Origin: Azospirillaceae bacterium
Lineage (GTDB): Bacteria; Pseudomonadota; Alphaproteobacteria; Azospirillales; Azospirillaceae
NCBI GenBank assembly: GCA_031291675.1
Contig: JARLIO010000005.1
Location: 1 to 64,000, forward strand
DNA length: 64,000 bases
Direction: 5' to 3'
A model generated the notes under the pieces. That model did not search any database and had not been told where the DNA came from. It worked only from the letters and a program-made list of their open reading frames with translations. The translations under genes and the position numbers were made by a program. Each line of letters opens with the position of its first letter. The stretch's first letter is position 1. This document shows, piece by piece, positions 1-8,922 of this stretch.

Positions 1-48
1 CACGTCTTCCGTGCTGAATTTGGCAACAAAATCGAGAAGTCCGGCCAT
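1..48 (-). mobile_element. 5' end of a transposase gene, possibly IS1595-type (truncated by window edge)
   Basis: Sixteen codons on the minus strand from the ATG at 48 read MAGLLDFVAKFSTEDV, which resembles the N-terminus of IS1595-family transposases (an 'F-S-x-E-x-A/V' opening before the Cys pair). The rest lies outside the window, so the DDE core cannot be checked. A short chance ORF is the alternative. Confidence 0.4.
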
Positions 49-543
49 CGCTTCACCCCATCAGCAACAGACAGATTCTACTCCAAGGCGAGCCTAGCGC
101 CTAGAACATTTCGCGAACCTGCGCTACCCAGATAGGGAGACTGATGGTTGCTTTACATTCGGGCGCAAGGATTGGAACGGCGTTTACCGAAGCGCCGACG
201 AGGTACACGCGATGTCTCTTGCCAATCTGGACGACGAATACTGCACGGTTCTGAGCACAAATGAGTTGTTGGCGAAAGACTGACCGCTCCTGGCCCGAAG
301 CCGCCGGTGAACGAAGACCCCATTGTCAGCATAAGGTATACCCCAACACCAGGTCAGGAAATGCCCGTCCCCCGCGTCGGAATAGAGCCGAAATCCCATT
401 GATGGGCGCACTTCGTCCACGGGTCAGGGGTTCGTTCTGACACTCGGGAAAGCCGATCATGATCGCTGCCGTTGGCATGTGCTGCCAGCGTTCCCGAAAA
501 CAACCAGCAGTTCTCATTCGACCCAAGGCCCGATCTGCGCGGT
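49..543. other. Intergenic stretch, no supported gene
   Basis: About 500 bases between the transposase edge and the end of the PHP-domain gene. The only reading frames are short, lack ribosome binding sites and give compositionally biased peptides. No repeat family seen elsewhere in the window occurs here. It is probably flanking DNA disturbed by the insertion sequence at the left edge. Confidence 0.5.
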
Positions 544-547
544 GCGG

Positions 548-2944
548 TCAGACGAAACGCACCGCGATCGGCGAGGTATAGACTTTGCTGCCGTCGACCT
601 GCCGACCGACCAGATAGACCTGCCGCAGGCCGTGCGGCCCGTTGTCCGCCGTGACGGTGAAGCGTCCCGCGACATCGCGCGGCAAGGCCCGGTCGCTGAG
701 GCGTTCCAGTGACAGCTCAAGACCCGTGCCACCAAGATCGAGATGATGCCGGCCGGCCCGTAACGCGGTGCCATCAATCGCGGTTCTGAAGGTCGGACCA
801 TGAATGAAGGGCGCCGGGTGCCTGGGGTCGCCGACCTTGACATAGCCACCGATCTCGCCGCTGACCTCGATATGGCAACCGTCGAGTTGATCCAGCTCGA
901 TTTCCAGAGAATCGAGATCACCGAAAGTCTCGGAACGGAAATCGAGGGTGGTGGGCGAGTGGCGCCACACCTGTTCCTCGCGGTGTTCGAAATTGCGCGC
1001 GGTGAAACCACGAATGGTCGCCCCGGTGATGGTGATGCGACCGGACCACACCGCCGCCCGATAGCGATCGCGGATGCGGGCACCACCCCAGCGCAGACGC
1101 AGACGGCGGCTCGACAGACCCGCCTCGGCCAGCAGGTCGCGGCTCCAGAAACAGCCGCTGTGATCGTAGGCCTCAACCGCCTCGAACCCGGCGGCACCGA
1201 GAACCCGATAGTCAAGCTCGAGCAGGCCGGCATGGTCGAAGGCGTCGCCCTGACGATAGGGGCCGTGCCACAGCAGGCCGACCAGCCGTTCGCCGGTGGT
1301 TGCGAAGGTGTGACGGGCACGCAAGGCCTTGGCGATGGTCGGGCGATCGAGGGTGTCAGCGAGGATGCCGGTCAGCCCGCCCTTGGTCCCGAATACCGCC
1401 GTGCCCGGCACGCCGCCGCCGCAGCGCCCGCGATGCTCATCGCTATTGGCGGTGACGCCGAGGCGATAGCCGCGCTGCACCGCATCCTGCAACAGCCACG
1501 GGAATTGCCCCCACGCCGAACCAATCTCAACCAACCGTTCCAGCTCCGGGTGATGCCAGGCGAGATTGCAGCGGCGGCCGCCGACATGCGGGATCATCAG
1601 ATGTCCCTCGGGATCATGCGCATAGGCGGCATAGACCTCGTCGAGCGGCCAGGCACCGGGGGTCAGTGTCGCGCCGGTCCCCATATGCTCGTGCCATTCG
1701 AACGAGCGCACCATCTGGCCGTCCTTGGCGCGCGGAAAATCCGGGGTTTTGCCGTGCAGGAACACGACATTATGGTCGCCCCCGGCCGCGCTGTTGCCGC
1801 ACCATTCGGTGCCGGGATAACAGACGAAGTGGCCCGGCTGGTCAATCGCATCGATCTGCGTGACGGTCCGGGTCCAACGCTCCTCGGTGATCTGGAAATC
1901 ATTCGCGGTGTAGCCGAGGACATCGAGCCCGGCGACATCGCGTCCATAACCGAGATTATAGCGGGTGTCGTTGGTCCCTACCGTATCGTCGGAATGCACA
2001 TGAAGGTCGCCGTAGAACACGCGCGCCACCGGCGAGGCCGGATCGATCGTGACATAGGCGGTAGCCGGGCGGATCGGCGCGGCCTCGCCGCCGGAGACGG
2101 CGACATCGGCGGCGAGGATCAACTCGCCGGCGAGATCGGTCGGCAGATCATCAAGCGCGGCGATCGCCCACCCGGCCGTCGCCAGCGTCACCTCACGCCG
2201 GGCGACCTCGACCCCGTCCCGCCGCGCCGTGATGATCACGGCGCGACCGTCATTGACGGTGGTATTGCCCCAACCGTCTTCGGTGCGCAGATGGACCGGC
2301 AGGGCGGTCCCGGGGCGGATCAGGCGGGGCGCGGTCAGCACCAGCGTTTCGGCCGGTCCGGGCACGACCTGGATCACCACGTCACCGGGCACCGCGGCAA
2401 AACGCGACGTGCCGACCGGATCGATATACAGCCGGAAGCGGAAATCCTGCTCGACGAAGGTCTGGACCCGGGTTCCCGGGCCACCGGCCCGGCGGTCACC
2501 GAGGCGGATGATGATGTGGTCACCGGGATTGAGATAACCGTCGACGACATCGACGATGATGGCTTTCTGGAACGGCCGCTCGTGGCCCTTCTGGTCGAAG
2601 CGACACAGCAAGCCCTGCACCGTCGCCGGTTCCTGGCCGGGGAGCAAGGGCCCCGCCTGATACTCGGCCGAAACATAGTTGGCGGCGCCCGGGTCGCTGG
2701 TCTGGAACAGCGCCCAATCCGAATAGAACTTGAAGGTCGCCTTGATCCAGGCGCCATCGGCAAGACCGGAGGCCCCGACCTGATAGTCGAGGACGATTTC
2801 CTGCCAGCTTCCGGCGATGATCGTCCGGGCCGAACAGGTCACCGCGCCCAGAAACGGCATCGCCCGCGTCGCCTCGTAATAGCCTTCCGGGGCGACATAG
2901 GGTCCAATGACACGATCCCGCGTTGGACGATCCATCTCTTTCAT
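548..2944 (-). CDS. PHP-domain (DUF3604-like) metal-dependent hydrolase
   Basis: A protein of about 798 aa whose central part carries the PHP signature G-D-L-H-V-H-S-D-D near residue 316. Further His/Asp clusters suited to metal binding follow (TEWCGN..GGDHN, PHVGG, NSDEHRGR). This fits PHP phosphoesterase-type proteins of the DUF3604 group. The N-terminal third looks beta-sandwich-like. The ATG at 2944 is preferred over the GTG at 2953 because AAAAGGGG lies 8 nt upstream. It sits 60 bp downstream of the ABC ATPase gene on the same strand and is probably in that operon, so it may act on an imported organosulfonate or organophosphonate-like compound. The substrate is inference only. Confidence 0.75.
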   Translation of the reverse strand: MKEMDRPTRDRVIGPYVAPEGYYEATRAMPFLGAVTCSARTIIAGSWQEIVLDYQVGASGLADGAWIKATFKFYSDWALFQTSDPGAANYVSAEYQAGPLLPGQEPATVQGLLCRFDQKGHERPFQKAIIVDVVDGYLNPGDHIIIRLGDRRAGGPGTRVQTFVEQDFRFRLYIDPVGTSRFAAVPGDVVIQVVPGPAETLVLTAPRLIRPGTALPVHLRTEDGWGNTTVNDGRAVIITARRDGVEVARREVTLATAGWAIAALDDLPTDLAGELILAADVAVSGGEAAPIRPATAYVTIDPASPVARVFYGDLHVHSDDTVGTNDTRYNLGYGRDVAGLDVLGYTANDFQITEERWTRTVTQIDAIDQPGHFVCYPGTEWCGNSAAGGDHNVVFLHGKTPDFPRAKDGQMVRSFEWHEHMGTGATLTPGAWPLDEVYAAYAHDPEGHLMIPHVGGRRCNLAWHHPELERLVEIGSAWGQFPWLLQDAVQRGYRLGVTANSDEHRGRCGGGVPGTAVFGTKGGLTGILADTLDRPTIAKALRARHTFATTGERLVGLLWHGPYRQGDAFDHAGLLELDYRVLGAAGFEAVEAYDHSGCFWSRDLLAEAGLSSRRLRLRWGGARIRDRYRAAVWSGRITITGATIRGFTARNFEHREEQVWRHSPTTLDFRSETFGDLDSLEIELDQLDGCHIEVSGEIGGYVKVGDPRHPAPFIHGPTFRTAIDGTALRAGRHHLDLGGTGLELSLERLSDRALPRDVAGRFTVTADNGPHGLRQVYLVGRQVDGSKVYTSPIAVRFV

Positions 2945-3004
2945 CGCTTCCACCCCTTTTCCTGGCGCAGGCTTCGTTGTCGCCGGCGTCCCGTGCCGGC
3001 GCTG

Positions 3005-3808
3005 TCAGATATCGGAGGCGATCCAGCCGTCGGGCGGCGGGGCCCGGTCACCGGCGATCAAGGCGCGCAGACGCAGGACCAGCTGTGCCATCCGCGGGTC
3101 GCCACGGTCACGCGGGCGCGGGCCGACGACAAGATCACTGCGGATCGTTGCCGGTTTGCCGCCGAGGACGATCACCCGGTCCGCCAGCAACAACGCCTCG
3201 TCGATATCGTGGGTGACGAACAGCACGGTCTTCCCGGTTTGCTGCCAGATGCGCAGCAGCTCCTCTTGCAGATCGCTGCGGGTGATCGCATCGAGCGCGC
3301 CGAACGGTTCGTCCATCAGCAGCAAATCGGGATCGACGGTCAGCGCCCGGGCCACCCCAACCCGCTGGCGCTGGCCACCGGACAGTTCGCGGGGCCAGCG
3401 TTCGGCATGCTCGGCGAGACCGACCAGGGCCAGGGCGGCACGGGCGCGGGCCTCGCGTTCGGCCAGGCTGAGCCCGAGCCCTTCAAGACCGAACGTGACA
3501 TTGCCGAGCACCCGCCGCCAGGGCAGCAATTTGGCGTCCTGAAACACCAGGGCGGCGATGCGGCGCCCCTTGCCGTTGGTCCCCGACAGCTCGACCGTGC
3601 CCGTGCCCGGCTTCAGCAAGCCCATGACAATCCGCAGCAATGTCGACTTTCCCGCCCCCGACGGGCCGAGCACGGCGACGAATTCACCACGCCGCAGCGA
3701 CAGGGTAATCCCCGTCAACACCGGTGTCCCCTGCCCGCCGCGGCCGTGGCTCAGGCTGACATTTTTCAAGGTGACAACCGGGGCCGGCAGGGCCGTCAGT
3801 TCTGCCAT
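3005..3808 (-). CDS. ABC transporter ATP-binding protein (nitrate/sulfonate/taurine type)
   Basis: A 267-aa nucleotide-binding subunit with Walker A GPSGAGKS (about 48-55), Q-loop VFQDAKLLPW, signature LSGGQRQRV, Walker B LLLMDEPFGALD and H-loop VTHDIDEA. The size and the 'PWR' after the Q-loop match the SsuB/TauB/NrtD family. The ATG at 3808 lies inside the end of the permease gene (13-bp overlap), showing translational coupling. With the permease and binding protein it makes a complete importer. The substrate cannot be fixed from sequence; aliphatic sulfonates, taurine, nitrate or a pyrimidine precursor are all possible. Confidence 0.9.
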   Translation of the reverse strand: MAELTALPAPVVTLKNVSLSHGRGGQGTPVLTGITLSLRRGEFVAVLGPSGAGKSTLLRIVMGLLKPGTGTVELSGTNGKGRRIAALVFQDAKLLPWRRVLGNVTFGLEGLGLSLAEREARARAALALVGLAEHAERWPRELSGGQRQRVGVARALTVDPDLLLMDEPFGALDAITRSDLQEELLRIWQQTGKTVLFVTHDIDEALLLADRVIVLGGKPATIRSDLVVGPRPRDRGDPRMAQLVLRLRALIAGDRAPPPDGWIASDI

Positions 3809-4578
3809 GCCAGCACCCGACGGCGGATCAGCACGAACACGGTATCGGTCATCGCATAGAGCAGGGCCATGGTCAGCATATAGATCAACACCAGATCGGT
3901 GGCCAGCAGGCTGGAGGCCTGCATCATGCGGGCGCCGATCCCCGGGACCCCGAACAGCTCGGCGGCGACCACCGACATCCAGGCCTGGCCAAGGCCGGTG
4001 CGAAAGCCGGCGAGCAGGCCGGGGGCCGACGCGGGCAGCAGGATCTTGACCACCCGGCCCCAGAAATGGCCATGACCGAAGGCATCGGCGACCTCCAGCA
4101 GGTCGCGGTCGACCGCCTGGACCGCGGCATGCGCCGCGTAGAAATTGATCCAGAACACCGAGATCGCGATGACGAACACCGCCCCGGCCGAGCCCAGGCC
4201 AAACCAGAGAATCGCGAACGGCACCCAGGCCAGACCCGGGATCGGCCGCAGCAGGCGGACGATGCCGCCGAGCCCGGCATCCAACCACCCCAGCGTCCCG
4301 GCACAGATGCCAAGGGCGGCCCCGAGCAGCGAACCGATCAGCAGACCGATGGTATAATGCGACAGGGAATCGAGCACCGCCGCCTGCCAGTATCCCCCCT
4401 CGATCTCGCCGATCCAGGCCACCGGCAGGCTGCTGGGGCGGGGCAACAGACGGTCCGGCAACCAGCCGATCTCCGCCGCCGCCTGCCAGATCCCGAACAT
4501 CAGCACCAGCCCGGCGAGGCCCGCGAGCAGTCGCCCGGCACTGCCCGACTGACGCCAGCGCAAGAGAGGCCGGTTCAT
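3796..4578 (-). CDS. ABC transporter permease (SsuC/TauC-like)
   Basis: A 260-aa inner-membrane protein with about six hydrophobic segments. It carries the BPD_transp_1 EAA-type loop (EVADAFGHGHFWGRVVKILLPASAPGLLAGFRTGLGQAW) that contacts the ATPase. The first membrane helix begins near residue 16. The gene overlaps the ATPase gene by 13 bp downstream and the binding-protein gene by 4 bp upstream (ATGA), so the three are a single transcription unit. Length and organisation are normal for the family; nothing is truncated. Confidence 0.9.
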   Translation of the reverse strand: MNRPLLRWRQSGSAGRLLAGLAGLVLMFGIWQAAAEIGWLPDRLLPRPSSLPVAWIGEIEGGYWQAAVLDSLSHYTIGLLIGSLLGAALGICAGTLGWLDAGLGGIVRLLRPIPGLAWVPFAILWFGLGSAGAVFVIAISVFWINFYAAHAAVQAVDRDLLEVADAFGHGHFWGRVVKILLPASAPGLLAGFRTGLGQAWMSVVAAELFGVPGIGARMMQASSLLATDLVLIYMLTMALLYAMTDTVFVLIRRRVLAWQN

Positions 4579-5615
4579 GGCTTCAGCGACGCGTAGGGTT
4601 CAAGATCAAACAGCGTCTCGACCGGGGCCGGATTGCGCAGGATGCCCGCAGCGACCTCGAAATCCTGCAACTGGCGAACCGGTTCGACCAGCACCGCCGG
4701 ATCGGAGATGAAATGGGATCCCGACGACGCCAGGGCTCGTTCGATGGTATCCTGCTTGAGGATCCCGCCCGCCAGCGCCGCGGTAATGAAGGGGGCGGCT
4801 TCCTTGGGCTTGTCATTGATCAGGTCGGTTGCGCGCACGAACAGCGACACCAGGGTCCGCACCCAGATCTTGCGGTCGGCCTGATCGGGATTGTAAACGG
4901 CCAGGACCGAACCCGGCTGATGGTCCAGGATCTGCGTGCCCGTGGCCAGCAGCCGCGCCTCGGGCACGCGGTCGCGGACGACGGTCAGGGCCGGCTCGCG
5001 CAGCACCGCGGCATCGACCGCGCCACTCAGGAACGCCTGCTGTGCGGCGTCGATATCAATGGCAGTGATGTCGGCGGCGGCGGGATCGACCCCGAGGTCC
5101 TTCTGCAACCAGAAGCGCAGCAAGGTATCGGGAACCGAACCCAACGGCTGCGCGGCGATTTTCGGCTTGTGCCCCTGGCTGGCGGTAAAGTCCCGGATCA
5201 GCGTCTTGACCTGCGCCGGATCGGCCCCGGCCGACGGCAGCCCGGCCGCCAGCGGGCCCCGCGCCACGATCTCCAGCTCCTCGACCGCGGCTGCCGCGAC
5301 GACTTTGACATCGACGCCCTTTGATCGTGCCACCAGCAACGGCAGGACGCCGGCAACATAGACATCGATCTTGCCGGACGACAGGGCCTGAATCGCCTGC
5401 GTGCCGGCCTGAAAGCGGACCAGTTGCAGATCCAACCCCGCCTGCCGCGCCCAACCCTCGCCATCAATGACGAACAGCTGCGACGACCCGAGCACCGGAA
5501 TATAGCCCACCTTCAAGGTCTCGGCAGCTTGCGCCATCCCCGCCGTGAATGCCAGGCTGGCGCTGAGAAAGCCGGCCAACATAGCAATTCGCGGGCGGGA
5601 AGATCGTACGGCCAT
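4575..5615 (-). CDS. Periplasmic substrate-binding protein of an ABC importer (NMT1/SsuA-like)
   Basis: About 346 aa from the ATG at 5615, chosen because an N-terminal signal peptide follows directly (basic MAVRSSRPR, hydrophobic core, cleavage near GMAQA-AE). In-frame starts at 5633 and 5669 would only lengthen the basic region. The mature part has the SBP_bac/NMT1 pattern (LKVGYIP, a GKIDVYVAG segment, DAAVLREPA). It is first in the operon with the permease and ATPase. The family binds sulfonates, taurine, nitrate or related anions; the ligand is not predictable here. Confidence 0.88.
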   Translation of the reverse strand: MAVRSSRPRIAMLAGFLSASLAFTAGMAQAAETLKVGYIPVLGSSQLFVIDGEGWARQAGLDLQLVRFQAGTQAIQALSSGKIDVYVAGVLPLLVARSKGVDVKVVAAAAVEELEIVARGPLAAGLPSAGADPAQVKTLIRDFTASQGHKPKIAAQPLGSVPDTLLRFWLQKDLGVDPAAADITAIDIDAAQQAFLSGAVDAAVLREPALTVVRDRVPEARLLATGTQILDHQPGSVLAVYNPDQADRKIWVRTLVSLFVRATDLINDKPKEAAPFITAALAGGILKQDTIERALASSGSHFISDPAVLVEPVRQLQDFEVAAGILRNPAPVETLFDLEPYASLKP

Positions 5616-5696
5616 GGTCGGTCTCTCGGGCATCGCAGCGGTCAATGAGGGTCGCGACGGTACTGACAAAGAATTACTCAGTCAATAGAGATACAT

Positions 5697-5831
5697 CGGT
5701 TCTCATTTTGGCGACGCAGCGTTGGGCTTTCGCCCAAACCCAACGGGGCAACGCCCCAGACCCCTCTGTTTTTGTCAAAAGTGAGGGGGTTCGGGGTTCA
5801 TCCCGAGCGGGTGCGGGCGGCAGCCCGCGCT
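5697..5831. repeat. Family A MITE-like repeat, copy 1 (right end degenerate)
   Basis: Starts CGGTTCTCATTTTGGCGACG and continues with the conserved body (cgttgggctttcgcccaaac, then a GTTTTTGTCAAAA box, then GAGCGGGTGCGGGCGGCAG). The right terminal inverted repeat present in the other copies is lost. It lies between the divergently placed binding-protein gene and the end of a LysR gene. Confidence 0.85.
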
Positions 5832-5864
5832 GGCGGGAACAGCCGCACCCGGTTTCCGGGACGC

Positions 5865-6782
5865 TCAGTCCCGACAGATCGACAGCACCAGGCCACGCAG
5901 CCAACGGTGAGCCGGATCGGCATCAAGGCGCGGGTGCCAGATCTGCGACACCGTGATCGGGTCGGTTGACACCGGCAGCGGAAAGGCGTGCGAGCGTGGT
6001 CGCTCGGCCTCGGACTGACGGCCGCCGGCCACATTGTGAAACGAAGCCGTGACGAGAGCCACTAGGTCGGATGCGCGCGCAATCGCCAGCGCCGCCGAGA
6101 AATCGGGCACGACGGCCAGGATGGCACGCCTGAGCCCGAGGGCGGCCAGGGCCTGGTCGACCGGGCCGTCGGTGTTGCCACGCCGCGACGCCACGACGTG
6201 ACCATACGCGGCATAGCGCGCCGGCGTGATCTCAGCCTCGGCCAAAAGCGGGTGGCCATCGCGCACCACACCGACGAACCGATCGCGGAACAGCGCCTGG
6301 ACGCGCACCTCGGGGCCGGTCTCGCCGAGAACGCCGACCTCAAGATCCACCAGCCCCTCGCGCAGCGCGCGCACGTCCTTGTCGGGCTTCGGTGCGAAAC
6401 GCAGGCGCACACCCGGCGCCGCATCGGTCACCGCAGCGATCAGGCGCGCCCCAAAAGCTTGCACGAAGCCGTCATTGGCCCGAATGGTAAAGCTCCGGTC
6501 CAGCCTGGCGAGGTCCGGCCCCGCGCTGGCCGGCCGCAGCAATGCGAGCGCTTCCCGGGCCGCCTCCCGGACCCGATCGCGAAGGTCAATGGCGCGGGGC
6601 GTCGGCACGAGGCCCCGGCCGGCGCGAACCAGGAGCGGGTCGCCGGTTGCGGCGCGCAGGCGCGTCAGCGTGCGGCTCATCGCCGACGCGCTCAGGCCCA
6701 GCCGCCGCGCCGCGCCCGCCACGCTGCCCTCGGCGAGCAGGGCGTCCAGCGCGGTCAAAAGATTCAGGTCCACGTCGATCAT
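5865..6782 (-). CDS. LysR-family transcriptional regulator
   Basis: A 305-aa protein with an N-terminal winged HTH (DLNLLTALDALLAEGSVAGAARRLGLSASAMSRTL, about residues 4-40) and a LysR substrate-binding domain. The family is activated by small ligands and normally binds upstream of a divergent target. The ATG at 6782 starts directly before the HTH; longer frames would extend through the intergenic region. The divergently transcribed SDR gene begins 155 bp away and is the likely target, possibly with the amidohydrolase after it. Confidence 0.9.
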   Translation of the reverse strand: MIDVDLNLLTALDALLAEGSVAGAARRLGLSASAMSRTLTRLRAATGDPLLVRAGRGLVPTPRAIDLRDRVREAAREALALLRPASAGPDLARLDRSFTIRANDGFVQAFGARLIAAVTDAAPGVRLRFAPKPDKDVRALREGLVDLEVGVLGETGPEVRVQALFRDRFVGVVRDGHPLLAEAEITPARYAAYGHVVASRRGNTDGPVDQALAALGLRRAILAVVPDFSAALAIARASDLVALVTASFHNVAGGRQSEAERPRSHAFPLPVSTDPITVSQIWHPRLDADPAHRWLRGLVLSICRD

Positions 6783-6937
6783 GGCACCGAGCCTACCATA
6801 GTCGCCGACTTGGTTTCGTCTTGAATGCACGGCCCGCAGCAATACACTGCGTTCGCTGCGTCTGCCGCCCCGCATCAGACCTGCTATCTTGGCTTCACCG
6901 GCGACAGGTTGCGTCGTCGCCAAAGGAGTTGATTGCA

Positions 6938-7642
6938 ATGCCCGGTTCAACACCGAAAAAACGTCTTCTGCTGATCGGCGCCTCCCGTGGTCTCGGGTTG
7001 GCAATCACCGAAGAGTATTTGCAGCGCGGCTGGCATGTCGTCGCCACCGCGCGCCAGGGATCCGGGACGGCGCTGCACGGCCTCGTCGGCACGGCCGCCG
7101 GCCGGCTCGACATCGAGATCGTCGACATCACGGATCCCGTCGCTGTGACAACGCTGCGCGAACGTCTCGGGTCCGATCATTTTGACCTGGTGTTCGTCAA
7201 TGCCGGCGTCAAGAACGACGATCGCGAAACCATCGCCGATGTCGCGACCGAAGAGTTCGTCCGCGTCATGGTCACCAACGCCCTGAGCCCGATGCGGCTG
7301 GTCGAGGCGTTCCAGGATCTGGTGCCCCCGACCGGCACCATCGCGGTCATGTCATCGGGTCTGGGGAGCGTCGGCACCAACGAGAGCGGCGGCTATGAGG
7401 TTTATCGGGCCAGCAAGGCCGCCCTCAACACCCTGATGCGGAGTTTTGCCGCCCGTCACCGCGACGACCCGCGCACGCTGCTGCTGCTGGCGCCGGGCTG
7501 GGTTCGGACCGACATGGGTGGCCCCGATGCACGACTGAGCATTCAAGAGAGCATTCCCAACCTGGTCGCGGTGATCGAAGCCCAGCAAGGGAAAGGCGGT
7601 CTGCACTATCTCGATTATCTCGGCCGGACTGTTTCGTGGTGA
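6938..7642 (+). CDS. SDR-family NAD(P)-dependent oxidoreductase
   Basis: A 234-aa short-chain dehydrogenase with cofactor motif GASRGLGLA (about 13-21), NAG motif VNAGVK and active-site Y-x-x-x-K (YRASK) preceded by Ser (MSSGLGS). An AAAGGAG ribosome binding site lies about 10 nt before the ATG at 6938. Size and motifs are those of a classical SDR. The amidohydrolase gene follows after about 80 bp on the same strand, so the two may process one substrate. The divergent LysR gene is the likely regulator. The substrate is unknown. Confidence 0.88.
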   Translation: MPGSTPKKRLLLIGASRGLGLAITEEYLQRGWHVVATARQGSGTALHGLVGTAAGRLDIEIVDITDPVAVTTLRERLGSDHFDLVFVNAGVKNDDRETIADVATEEFVRVMVTNALSPMRLVEAFQDLVPPTGTIAVMSSGLGSVGTNESGGYEVYRASKAALNTLMRSFAARHRDDPRTLLLLAPGWVRTDMGGPDARLSIQESIPNLVAVIEAQQGKGGLHYLDYLGRTVSW

Positions 7643-7721
7643 ACCGGCGGTCTTGGCGCAACAGCCCGGCGGTGGTGCCGCGCCCTCAACACCCCCCAAC
7701 CCGTCCTTGGAAAGCGCCGTG

Positions 7722-8756
7722 ATGCGGATCGTCGCCGTTGAAGAGCATCTCACCTTCCCCTTCCTGCTCGCCGGGATCGGTCCCGAGACCTTGGCGGCCC
7801 ATGGCTGGCCGATACCGGGCACGCCCGGTTTTCGGGCGGTGGTCCCGCCAGCCCTGGAAGACGCCGGTGCGGAAAGGCTCGCGGCCATGGATGCGGCCGG
7901 GGTCACCACGCAGGTTCTGTCCGTGCCCGGACCCGGCGTCGAGCTCGTTCCGGGCCCTGCCGGCATCGACTTGGCCCGGGCGTGCAACGACAGTCTGGCG
8001 CGACTGGTCACGGCGCAGCCCGGGCGCTTCGCCGCGTTCGCTCATCTGCCGATGCACAGTCCCGCGGCGGCGGCGGACGAGTTGGAACGGTCGGTGCGTG
8101 ACCTTGGTCTCAAAGGCGCGCTGGTCAATGGCACGATCGACGGCAAGTTCCTGGACCATCCCGACTTCGAACCGGTGCTGGCCCGCGCGGAAGAACTCGG
8201 GGTCACTCTCTACATTCACCCGGGCATACCGCCGCAAAGCGTCCGGGACGCCTATTACAGCAACCTCCCGGCCGAAGCCCCCTTCATGCTGGCGATCGCC
8301 GGCTGGGGCTGGCACGCCGAGACGGCGGTGCATATCTTGCGCCTCGCCCTGTCAGGCGCGTTGGATCGCCACCCTCGGTTAAAGCTTCTGATCGGTCACA
8401 TGGGCGAGGGACTGCCGGCGATGATCGAACGGGTGGAGCGGGTCTTCTCGCGATACAGCAGTGCCCATCTCAACCGAAACGCGGCACGCGCCATCCTGGA
8501 TCAGGTTTGGGTTTCAACCAGCGGATTCACCAGTCTCCCGGCATTTCTGGCGACGCTCATGACCTTCGGTTGCGACCGGATCCTGTTTTCGGTCGACTAC
8601 CCGTTTGGCGATAACCGGGCGGCCGTCGACTTCCTGACGGCGCTGCCGCTCGCCCCGGCCGACCGCCAGAAAATTGCCCATGCCAATGCCGATGCCCTGC
8701 TTGCGCTGGCGCCGACCGCCGCGTCATCCCCGGCCGCCCCGATAGGCCTGGCTTGA
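7722..8756 (+). CDS. Amidohydrolase family 2 (ACMSD/decarboxylase-like) protein
   Basis: About 344 aa of the amidohydrolase_2 fold: metal motif region EEHLTF at the N-terminus (E-x-H replacing H-x-H), YIHPG, LIGHMGEGLP, and the late Asp segment FSVDYPFGDN. These are typical of gamma-resorcylate/ACMSD-type decarboxylases acting on aromatic acids. The ATG at 7722 is chosen because the conserved MRIVAVEEH opens there; the upstream in-frame ATG at 7653 would add a low-complexity tail. It probably forms an operon with the SDR gene just upstream. Confidence 0.85.
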   Translation: MRIVAVEEHLTFPFLLAGIGPETLAAHGWPIPGTPGFRAVVPPALEDAGAERLAAMDAAGVTTQVLSVPGPGVELVPGPAGIDLARACNDSLARLVTAQPGRFAAFAHLPMHSPAAAADELERSVRDLGLKGALVNGTIDGKFLDHPDFEPVLARAEELGVTLYIHPGIPPQSVRDAYYSNLPAEAPFMLAIAGWGWHAETAVHILRLALSGALDRHPRLKLLIGHMGEGLPAMIERVERVFSRYSSAHLNRNAARAILDQVWVSTSGFTSLPAFLATLMTFGCDRILFSVDYPFGDNRAAVDFLTALPLAPADRQKIAHANADALLALAPTAASSPAAPIGLA

Positions 8757-8922
8757 TGATGATCACGGCGATTGGGACGCGCATCTATCCCAGTCCGCCA
8801 TGACCTTGACTCATCGCGATCTGAGTGGCGCGGGCCTCCGCGCCCGCTCACCGCAAAGCGGTGCCGGCATCTCACTATAGAATTCACGCTGCATCAGCAG
8901 CGCAGCAGCGGCTGAGCCGTGA

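Noticed and set aside
800-3859. 1019-aa plus-strand ORF over the PHP and ABC genes
   Set aside because: It is the antisense of the real minus-strand genes: no recognisable motif, biased composition, and it crosses several gene boundaries.
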